A DNA stretch of 64,000 nt from contig OY292275.1 in NCBI GenBank assembly GCA_958496175.1, forward strand, positions 22,669,001-22,733,000, given 5' to 3'. Below the pieces are notes generated by a model. That model saw only the letters and a program-made list of their open reading frames with translations. It did no database searches and was not told the origin of the DNA. Shown here piece after piece: positions 52,640 through 61,637 of the stretch. The translations under genes were made by a program, and so were the position numbers. The number at the start of each line of letters is the position of its first letter. Position 1 is the first letter of the stretch. The stretch comes from Sisyra terminalis. Its lineage: Eukaryota > Arthropoda > Insecta > Neuroptera > Sisyridae.

Positions 52640-53155
52640 ACGTTAGTGCATATATTTCATATGGTCCCGTATTGGACATTTGACGCGTGTGTGGTTTGAC
52701 AGTTCACACGTGGAAATTCGTCCCTTTCCCGGCTTTCGTCTACGCGGTTTCGTACATTAAGTTTACTGATGAACATCTTCATTGTATTATTATGTACCGT
52801 TAAAGCTGCACGCGGAATACACGACGTCTAAGCATATTTTTGTTAAGTCACCAGAATCGGTCGTCTCAAATTTGTTGATAGTAAAAGAGCGGAAATTGCC
52901 ACCGTATAGTGTTTGTCTTTGTCGATGGTTCCATTGCAAAAATAAGTTTGGTCCTATGTACTATGTGTTCTTAGAACTTGTTTTAGTAATGAACCAACAC
53001 ATCCAAGTATATAGGAGTACTTTAACCACACCGCCTTCTAACATTCGACCATGCGTTAGGCGTTTTCTTATACACGAAATGTCAATGCACTGAGAATTAT
53101 GGTTGGTCTGATTCGGTGGAGGCATTAGGTCATATTTAGATGTCAATGACTTATT
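52640..53155. other. GC-richer patch with IR1 core
   Basis: It contains GACGCGTGTGTGG and CACACGTGG words near 52,680-52,710 and ends with ATGTCAATGACTTA (53140-53153), an IR1-like core. Overlapping frames on both strands (52782-53093 plus, 103 codons; 52961-53146 minus) lack recognisable motifs. A plus-strand coding exon cannot be excluded but has no splice support. Confidence 0.3.
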
Positions 53156-54049
53156 TGTTTATCACTTGTATTGGATTACAATAATTTGTATTCTTTTTCA
53201 GTTATCTGCATTTACACAGTTAGAAAAAATTAATATGCAACATTGCGCGTTTAGATTTTTTTCCATTGATTGATCATTAATTTCTTTAAAATTATTTTTA
53301 ATCGATTCAGGCTATTGCATTGCATTTCAACAAGGAATTCGTGGTCATAAAAGATTTTACCGCCAGCAAAGAATTTTAATTCTTACGTGAATCTTATATA
53401 CGTTTTTCATATAGTTCCTTCCATAATTGTAAATCAATCACCCACGAAACGTGGATCTCCTATCAATTGTATTCCTGAATTATTTTCAACTAGCTAATGC
53501 TAGGAAAGCATACTTCCAAGTATCTCGTCATTTTCTACAAATATCCTAATCAAATTTACCAAAAAAAAATCCTTAAAATATTTTCAATTATAGCAGATTT
53601 TCCAGAAGATTTATGTTAAATTTATAAATTTTAGTCAACTCTTACGGAAATATTCAAATTTTACCGGATTTACAAAATTTTGTGGGGTTTATTTCCGCGA
53701 ATTTTTTTAAATATTATTGTTTGAAGTTGATCTACTTACATTCTGAAATATAAAAAAAAGTTTATGTTTACTTATAATAGCCGCGAGTCATTCTTGTAAT
53801 ACATTAATTTAAGCCAATCATGATCGAGCAAATAAATGTGATCACGTGACAAATTGCGTGTTATTTAAAGCAAAATTAGCAAAAAAATCAGACCACAATT
53901 AATTAAAGATGTTATTACATTTTCAGAAATACTTAATAAAAAAACTTATGAATTTTTAATGTATTACATTTACTTTCTTAGAAAAAAACATTGGTGAATA
54001 AAAGTGGTTTTAATTGGTTTCAAATGAAATTAATCGAAATTGTTAATTA
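53156..54049. other. AT-rich intronic DNA
   Basis: I see no supported feature. Confidence 0.45.
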
Positions 54050-54510
54050 ATTATGACGAAATTACGTTCGAATATCAAATGCGAGTGATTCAATGAGAGA
54101 AAGAGAGACAACCTGTTGAAAAGTATACACTTTGATGTTATAGATATGTTGTCACAGTTGTATTCAGGTGAAAGACCTCGTGGTTGTGACGTAAACTTTC
54201 ACTGGAGACGTAACAGTTGCCCAGAGCACAAATGGCAGCCTCTGGCACTGCATTTCACTACTTTCTTTTAACTTCACAGCGCCGCGTAATTTCCCTCCCG
54301 TCAATGTGAACTGAAGAGATAGTGTTGTTGTTTTTGTTGTGAGAGCTGATGGCCGCTTTTCAACACGCATTCTACAACTTTGCTGCTACGTTCGCGTTTA
54401 TCATATGAGTACTACATAGGTACCTCGTGAAGAGTTGCAGAATTGAGAGAAGAGGCGCGGGTCAGTGGATCGTTATGGACTTGTTAGCATATGAGTACTA
54501 CATCCGATTC
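54050..54510. other. GC-richer patch with a repeated 16-mer
   Basis: CATATGAGTACTACAT occurs exactly at 54402-54417 and 54488-54503. The patch also has GAGAGAAAGAGAGAC near 54,090 and GGGTCAGTGGATC near 54,459, an imperfect IR1. The minus frame at 54164-54370 (68 codons) has no recognised family. Confidence 0.4.
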
Positions 54511-57500
54511 AATACAATAATAGATACTCGGATGAAAAAGTATTTTCCTATTTCATTGTTGTCTAGACATTGACTAATTATTTATACTTATTTCTATAAC
54601 GATGCAATTACTTTCTAATAATTGTTCGGTTTTAATTGAATTTCTATTTTCATTCATAAATTCTTCCGGGATTTAACACTTTACGGATTTATAGGTATGC
54701 TTCTGCTAAACAGTCACTGTCGTGATCTATATTTCTAATCAGTTCTATCAAACCGATAAATGGAGAGAAAGTGAATCAACCTATTTTTCTTTACAAAACA
54801 CATCTTCAATGGTATTATATTATGGTTCCACGAAATGAACACCATTTAGAAATAGAACCAGATTTGATTTATTAAAAAAAAAATCTATAATTTTTCAAGA
54901 TATTTTTTTAAATCACTGAAATCCTTAAAGGATTTGTGATTTGGTTCTGAGATAAATCTCAGCATCCCATTTAATCCTTCCTATGGATATTTCTGGTTTA
55001 TATCCAGAAAGCCAATTTTGAACTAAAAATGGACAATCATAGGTTTCCTCCTCTTGCGAATGGATAATAATCTCAATGGGAATAATATTTTTCCGAAGCC
55101 ATTATCCTGCTAGCATACCTTAGTTGAAGTTAAGCAGTCTTAATCTAAAAAAGTTATTTGACTTATAAATAAGGTTGTATAAAAAATTGAACTTAAATTT
55201 CAATATTTTAACATTGATTGATATCAATACGGCGTTGAAAGATCAGGATAAATTTTCAATTCTAATAGCCTTCCGCATTATACAGTATTATTATAATTGA
55301 CTTTTGTAATATGAACCCTTAACATTTTATGTAAGTAGGGTCGATAACCATGTATTTGGTTAGACTAGGATTTTTGGACTTAAAAAAATATCAACGCTAG
55401 GTTTTTTTCCCCTTTTATTATTCCTAGCAGTAAAAATAAATTTATTTCTTAGTGATTAATGTAGTTTGAATTCAATATGAGTGTTATACAAATCGTTCAG
55501 GAAAACCGATCTGGTCCATGTAGAGTTTGAGATGGTTGAAAAAGAATGATTCGGTCATTTACCCTTAGTTGTTCTTAGATGAATTTCTTATTACGACTAA
55601 ATATTAGCACCTCTTCGCAATAGTTGTACAAATGAAATCCGTGTTTAGGATATTGACCTAACCTTACGTATTAGTATCATCGAAGCGCGTCGTAGAATTT
55701 TTTTTGCTTTTTCGTCATGTTGACGTCACACGTAATGAACATAAGGTGAACAACCTTAGGGTTAAATCGCATTGAAATCACCACAATCAGAAGCCACTAA
55801 CCATTAAAATAGTTTTTCTATTTTATCATCGTAACATCTGCATTTTTTCCTTTCAAACATCAACAGAAATGAGTTGGCCTGGAAAAATAGGTGATAGTCT
55901 TGGATATCACTTAACATATGATCTAGTTAAGAATGAAATTGAAAAATATTTGCATAAAAATATAATGGAATATGTTCATTAAGTAATGTAGTTTATGTTG
56001 CGCGCTTTTGAATCATTTTTTCAAATGCGAGAAATTCATTTTTCTTGGAATGAAAAATAATATGATTATTATCAGAAGATGGAAAGGTTGTTGAACTTGT
56101 GAGTGCTTCTTATGGTGTGTTATTGTTATTATTGTTGGATCTATGAGGCAAGCGGGCAAATACTCTAATGGCGTAAATGTGGCAATGTATTTGTTCATTA
56201 ACGAAGGTAAAACAATCATCAAGAATTGTCCCGGAAATATAACCGCTACATAAAGTGGTTGCTATCGTTAACTATGATCAACGCTATTATATTCGCAAAA
56301 TACGTGAATTGGATGAATAATGAGGGGCACGAACCATTTTTAAACACATGGTGGTATTTTTTTAAACACATTTTAAGGACTATATAATAATGCCCTTTTG
56401 CGTTTCTTTCATGTAGGTTCGTTAAATTGACATTTTGCCACCCGATTGTGTTGATTTGGTGATGAGATTCTCGGGTTTCAGATTTCAAGGATTACAAGAA
56501 TGTACGAATTGAATTTATTTGGAAAGTTTTACTTTCGAAAAAATCTTTTGTAAAATCGGATGTAGTTCCTGACAAGGGTGGCGTACGCCATTCGGAACTT
56601 CGATAGAAGGTCGACGTCGATCGTTGAACTACTCCGAAGATCGTTCACATCTTTTGCCCACACCATGCCAACTGCGTTCCTTCTTTAATAATCGCAAAGA
56701 TTGCTTCTTTTAAGTTCTAAACAAATTTCTATTCTATCACTTGCTCCACTTAAAACAACTATAGATATGCGATAGCCGAATTTGTAATTTTATCCAAACG
56801 AAAATCTTTCAAACTTTGCATAGGTATATGATTTAATCACCATTAATCCCACTGTTTTTATTTTCGCTTAAACAATTTCGATGTATTGATTTTCTAAGCA
56901 AATTTGGGGTCGGCGACTGACCATGGCCCAAACTTCATATCGCGGAGTTGAAGCCTGCGGCTTTTAATTCTAGCACCACTGGTTTATGGGGCGGAACGAA
57001 GCTGAAATTATAAATTCCATTACAAGTGAAATGAATAATATTGACATGCGATATTGAAAAAGAAAAATTGATGGTAAACAATGTGCAGAGATTCAAACAA
57101 TACTTATGGTTTTATGGGTAAGTATACCCTTAAATTATATGAAGAACAGAAAACTTGAATAACTTACTAACATGAAAAAAATGATTTATTTTGGTAAGTC
57201 TTTTCAGTATGATATGAGAATCTTGTAGATTAATTAGTTCCTCGTTTCCGTACCTTTCAATCAATTACATATAATACGACTTATCCGTCCAATCTTTCAG
57301 GATAAACGGGATGCGCACGGTTACCCCGAATGACTCTACATCATATTTTGCCTTGAAACGATGCACCAAATTTCCTGAAAATAATAAAAACGAGGTTACT
57401 TTTGCAGATTTTTCTAGCACACGCCGGCATAATGCCAACGCTTATTCCATCTTTTTAAGTCAATGTTTTTATTGCTCAAATTTTTTTTTCTTTATGAAAC

Positions 57501-58239
57501 TCCTCATGCAAAAATACTTATAACTGTCGTCCTTAAAAATGTTATATAATTTTTAATTTTTTTATGGGCAAATTTTCCTTGAGAAAAAGGTGATGGCTGT
57601 TTTTTTTATTGTTGCTTTGGGTCGTTTACGAATCTAATTTGGGTGTTGTGAATGCCATTTTTTAAAAGATCATTTTGCTCTATTTGAAATTCAAGGATTT
57701 CACATTATGTTTTTTGACTTTGTTTTAAAAATTTTAAAGTCGAAAATTATGTGCTTTAGCTTTTCAACTTGGATGAAGTAGCAGATGGTGTTCTGTTGAA
57801 CTATGTTATTTTTATCTATATTTTCTAGATTAAAACTTTTGATTTATTACTACTGGATACTATTATTTTGTTATAATTAAAAAGATTTTTTCAAAAAGGT
57901 GGCAATTTTTAATTAGATTAGATGAACAGTTTGTAACCTTTGTTAGAACAAAAAACTTCTTGAAAGATGCATATGGATGTTATAGAGTACCTGATGTAAA
58001 TTAGACGGAGCACTAATGTTAGCTGGATGCTAATTAGGGGAGGTATGGTCAAAAAAGAAAGAATAAAAGAAACATTGGATGTCATATTCGTATATAGTGG
58101 GCTTTGTAACATGTCAGATTATAAGGAAGAGAAGCACCAATAATAATTCTAAATTTGATCTTGATGATGGCCAAATAGCTAATAGGTGAAATAAAAATCT
58201 TGTACTTTCTGTTTAACTGGGGTAAGTGACTTACAATGA
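54511..58239. other. AT-rich intronic DNA
   Basis: No supported exon, tRNA or paired repeat. Small GC-richer spots near 56,570-56,660 and 56,930-57,000 hold no recognisable motif. Frames of 64 to 80 codons on both strands are unsupported. Confidence 0.45.
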
Positions 58240-58345
58240 CCTTATGCTCGCGAAGTGCTGGTAATAACGATTCGTGGCGAAATCGACCGAGCTGGAACTG
58301 CGCACAGTTTGGTTAGGAATCGCTAGGTCAGTGGCCCGAAGCAAC
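58240..58345. promoter_or_regulatory. GC-richer island with a good IR1 hormone-response-like site
   Basis: AGGTCAGTGGCCC (58325-58337) is two inward half sites with a 1-bp spacer, one mismatch from an ideal AGGTCA-N-TGACCC pattern. It lies 2.9 kb upstream of the E75A ATG in a compact CpG-containing patch. E75 is a known primary ecdysone-response gene, so a functional EcR/USP site is plausible; binding is inferred. Confidence 0.4.
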
Positions 58346-58637
58346 CTCTCAAAAAGTGAACTGTATTCTGGAATGTTGCTTATGGCCAACGCCATCACAT
58401 AAAGCCATCTTATTCAATTAACGACTTTTATTTTTATTCGATGGAAAAGAGAGCGAGTTACCAGGCCAACAACTTTTGATAATAGCCAATATTTGCCTCA
58501 AAGAATTACCTTCGCGAACCATGTCCAAATTATACATCATACACTTGTATTACTTACCTTAGCAATTTTCACGGTTGTGTATCAAGACCCCACTGCCAAC
58601 ATTGGCTCCACCAAAAAGTAAAACCATCCGCTTTCGC

Positions 58638-58666
58638 GTTGCAATTTTTTCGAAAAAAATTACAAC
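58638..58666. repeat. Near-perfect palindrome
   Basis: GTTGCAATTTTTTC meets GAAAAAAATTACAAC, with only small mismatches between the arms. CGCG words lie just outside both arms. The open frames on both strands here (58559-58780 minus, 58575-58784 plus) mirror each other because of this symmetry. A small inverted-repeat element is possible. Confidence 0.5.
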
Positions 58667-58784
58667 TAGACGCGTGGCTTTTTTAAAAACATTTACAATA
58701 TTAAAGATCTTAAAAAAGATACCTATATTAAATTTTACAGCGGATAAGCGTGGCTCTAAAAATTCGGCATTCAGTTCCAATTAG

Positions 58785-60479
58785 ACCCTCAAAGACGACG
58801 GCCGTAATATAATTTTATCACCACCATAAAGTAGGCATAGAGTAAAGGAAAAAATAGGTCGTTAGAATTACTTTGAAGCCTATTATAAAATGATCAAGTG
58901 AAAGTCCCAAAAAAAATCTGCATTTTAACCTTGGAAAAAGCATTCTACACATTTGAACCATTTTCAAAATGTAACAGTAAAATGGAAAAAGGGTTGGATG
59001 TTTATGTATATGATAATTTTGTTTTATAACTCTGGTTTAAGGGTTATTTCGGCAAAAACTGTTATATTACTGTTCAAAAAGCAAGGGTTTTATGCTCCGA
59101 AATTAGACTGGACTGTTATATTTTTAAGGTCACTTCTAAACTCTTTGACAAATATATTTAAAACTCGTTTGAAAACATCCATATATTTATGATCCAATTT
59201 CGGTAAATATTTTAGTTTTCAAGAATCTATTTCAAAAATTGGCACATTTTAATAATAGCTTACCCAACGATAATTCTTTTTGGATACATTCGTGTCCATG
59301 TTTCCTATAGAAATTAAAAAAAATGCGGGTGTTTTGCCAGAATTTTTTTTATCCGTATAAAAAAAAGAACATTTGTTTGAAGGTTTCGCTTTCTTGAAAA
59401 TAAAAACGGTTTAGGGGGAGATTTTTTATAAGATAAATATAGGGACTGGGCCATTCTCATTTCTTTTTTTTTTGTGGGTTGAGATCAATGTGAGTCCTTT
59501 TCCTTTCAATCTTATCCGCTGCAGACATTAGTTTTCAGGGTTAAACGAGTTAAGAGGGCCTTCGCATCAAGGTCAAATAACCCAAAGGGCTAAATAACCC
59601 AAACGCGCATAACAGTTATTTTTCAAACATTTAACAAGTCCATTGTTCTATTGAAAAACTTTCGAACGATTAGGAAACGTTTCTTTTTCTTCGACTCGAA
59701 TCCAAGTCAAAAATCAAGTGGAAGACACAAATATCGCTTTGCATTTTATGAATATGTACAATTCTGTTAACATCTGCTTATTTAAATGTGTGTAGAAATT
59801 TTTTTCTTGTGAAAGACTTTCAATAACTGAATAATAAAAAGTATATTGTAAAAGAAAGTGAAATTACAAATTTTGGATTTCACTAGCGTTTTTTTTCTTT
59901 TTTAATTTAACATATCTAAGTAATTGAACAAGGCAATTTTAATATTTGTAATTAATGTCATCGACTTCATTTCATTATCCCCTACTCCATTCATTAACGT
60001 TAAAGAATTACTTCATAGTTTCAAAGTGGAAAGTCTCTATATAAAATTAGTTGAATTAGTTTTAACTAATAATTAATTAAAAACAAAACAATAACACTGA
60101 TAAATTTCTTTGAATCTTCAACCTTCCATAACAACCGATAACTAATAATTCAATTTGAAATATATTTTAATAATAAGGATTTTTTTCCGATCAAAAACAA
60201 ACATTATTCCTTAATTTTGTAAACTCTTTTCCGATTGAATTGAAGTAAACAATGTTGCATTGGAAATTCAATGTTACAGAAGTGGTTTAATTGAAGAATG
60301 TGGGAGGAAGTTGAATGAAAAGTAAAGAAATATTTTGGCATTGAATTTTTTCTTTTTTATTGATAGTTTTTGATATTGTGGGAAGTAAAATGAAAATGGA
60401 AGTAACTGAAATGTTTGGTATATCGTAAGTAGTAGTAGATAGTGTTTAAGTCGGGGCCCGGTGGGCTATAATAGTAGTG
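58785..60479. other. AT-rich intronic DNA upstream of the E75A promoter
   Basis: Low-complexity A/T tracts. I see no supported feature; the frame at 58953-59192 is hydrophobic and unsupported. Confidence 0.5.
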
Positions 60480-60738
60480 AAAGGATTATGTTTGTTTGGC
60501 AGTGAGTGAGAGCGTCGTGACGCTATGACCACTTAGAGAGAGAAGACGCCAACCCAGTGGCCTTGGCCGATGCTACATGCTTGTCTGGGTAATTCAGTCA
60601 AGGTTTGGGGGCGTTGAACTTCCTTCCTAGCTGTCCCCACTTTGGCTAACCATTAAGGCGGTCGCTGAGTGCCTCGTGCACCAATCGGATGGCGTACTCG
60701 CAGTTTGAAGACAACAGTGATTGGTGCTGAATGCTTTG

Positions 60739-60751
60739 TTGTCAATGACCT
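60739..60751. promoter_or_regulatory. Candidate ecdysone-response element before E75A
   Basis: TTGTCAATGACCT, an IR1 with a strong right half site TGACCT and a weaker left one. It is 446 bp upstream of the E75A start codon. The core GTCAATGAC recurs at four other places in the window. Confidence 0.4.
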
Positions 60752-61079
60752 CTAACTTTGAATGCGATGAACTCAACAGTTGGCGGCTTTTAGTACTGAA
60801 ACTATTTCCTACAATATATTCCCACTTCAATGTTGTTTGTGTGTAAGGTTGATTTTCGTATACCGGTCTTCAGGTAGTTGATGGCCACGGTCTCTTATTT
60901 ACTATACTTGCTTTGCTGGACTCAGTGCAGATCTCAAGTTGCTGCCATCGGGACTTTCACTCTCTGCAGTTCTTCCAGAGCGGCAACTACTCTCTACGCT
61001 TACATGCGAAACAAACCAGGATTATTGTTGACTATATTCTTGTACTGAAGTGTTACTAATATTGTTGTGTTTAACTACC

Positions 61080-61133
61080 ATGTGCCTTAGTGATGAATAT
61101 TGTATACAAACCTCACGATTCGACGTGCTTTAA
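61080..61133 (+). other. uORF 1 in the E75A leader
   Basis: ATG in context CTACCATGTG, 17 codons, TAA. It ends 63 nt before the main ATG. The context is better than average, so some ribosomes should start here if the leader is as predicted. Confidence 0.45.
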
Positions 61134-61149
61134 TTCAGCATTTGATTGA
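61093..61149 (+). other. uORF 2 in the E75A leader, overlapping uORF 1
   Basis: ATG (context AGTGATGAA), 18 codons, TGA, in another frame than uORF 1 and overlapping it by 41 nt. It closes 47 nt before the main ATG. Confidence 0.4.
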
Positions 61150-61196
61150 TAGATTTTAGTGTTTGTGTTGTGGATTAATTAGTGAAATCAGCCAAA

Positions 61197-61323
61197 ATGA
61201 TTATTTCACCAGATAGTACACATCATAGTTTTCCTCAACCCCAAGTGCCAGAATCATCAACGCCGATGATGATGGATACCACGGTTACATCGGCGGCCCA
61301 TCGCGAACCCATTCTTAACATAG
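61197..61323 (+). CDS. Eip75B: E75A-specific first coding exon
   Basis: It encodes 42 residues beginning [10 protein letters not shown] and ending REPILNI, plus the first base of the next codon. The start is the ATG in GCCAAAATGAT, the first in frame and with a good context; a GTG 15 nt upstream is not a credible start. The A/B region is Ser/Thr/Pro/His-rich. Its end, [19 protein letters not shown], matches the conserved insect E75A segment that leads into the DNA-binding domain (in Drosophila of the form MDTTV-S---EP-LNI). The donor ATAG|GTACAT is in phase 1 and joins to AATTTGAC to give I-E-F-D-G. At 42 residues this A/B region is much shorter than the long, repeat-rich Drosophila one. In function it gives the A isoform, a haem-binding, ecdysone-induced nuclear receptor, its specific N terminus. 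Confidence 0.93.
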
Positions 61324-61548
61324 GTACATCGTTCTTTCTTTACTTTCTCTCGCGTGCCGGTTCAGTAAGAGTCTTTCTTTTCAGTGAAAGAGAAAGCAGT
61401 TCTTCTGCGCCTCCTTTCTTTATACATACACGGTTTATAGAGCCACGTGATTCTCACCTGTTGCATCACATTCACTTCTTCATTTTCCAAAATTATCAAT
61501 GCAATTCCACATGTACTAATGCCTGCATTATTTTTTTTATTTTTACAG
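61324..61548 (+). other. Eip75B: E75A intron, 225 nt, stop-free and frame-preserving
   Basis: A GT...AG intron with a perfect branch-point word TACTAAT at 61514-61520, about 28 nt before the acceptor TTTTACAG. Its length is a multiple of three and it has no stop in the frame of the flanking exons, so retention would insert 75 residues just before the DNA-binding domain. See findings. Confidence 0.9.
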
Positions 61549-61637
61549 AATTTGACGGCACTACTGTCCTGTGCCGAGTTTGTGGTGATAAGGCATCGGG
61601 TTTCCACTATGGCGTTCATTCATGTGAAGGATGCAAG
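61549..61637 (+). CDS. Eip75B: E75 first zinc-finger exon of the DNA-binding domain
   Basis: This 89-nt exon encodes [17 protein letters not shown], then [13 protein letters not shown]. In E75A numbering the four zinc-binding cysteines are C51, C54, C68 and C71, and the P-box begins CEGCK, which sets recognition of AGGTCA-type half sites. The acceptor is TTTTACAG|AATTTG and the donor AAG|GTCAGT, in phase 0, exactly between CEGCK and the expected GFFRR of the next exon. This is the conserved nuclear-receptor intron position and, in E75, the point where the B isoform joins. Both the E75A exon (61323) and the distal exon (30158) end in the phase this exon needs. Every residue fits insect E75; I see no damage. 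Confidence 0.97.

Larger units (their letters stand above)
60480..61196 (+). promoter_or_regulatory. Eip75B: E75A promoter region and 5' leader (predicted)
   Basis: G+C rises from about 60,450 and stays higher up to the E75A ATG, unlike the preceding intron. It contains CCAATCGG (60,683) and its inverse GATTGG (60,720), a hormone-response-like IR1 at 60739-60751, and an initiator-like CTCAGTGC at 60921-60928 with a TATA-like TTTACTATAC about 25 bp before it. The core-promoter call is tentative. The leader carries two overlapping uORFs (61080-61133 and 61093-61149). In insects E75A is induced directly by ecdysone, in line with the IR1. Confidence 0.5.

Noticed and set aside
52782..53093. 103-codon plus-strand frame as a gene
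   Set aside because: No recognisable domain, an antisense frame overlaps it, and there is no promoter or splice support.
61362..61619. Minus-strand frame of 85 codons opposite E75A
   Set aside because: It is the shadow of the zinc-finger exon and the stop-free intron on the other strand, and has no motif of its own.
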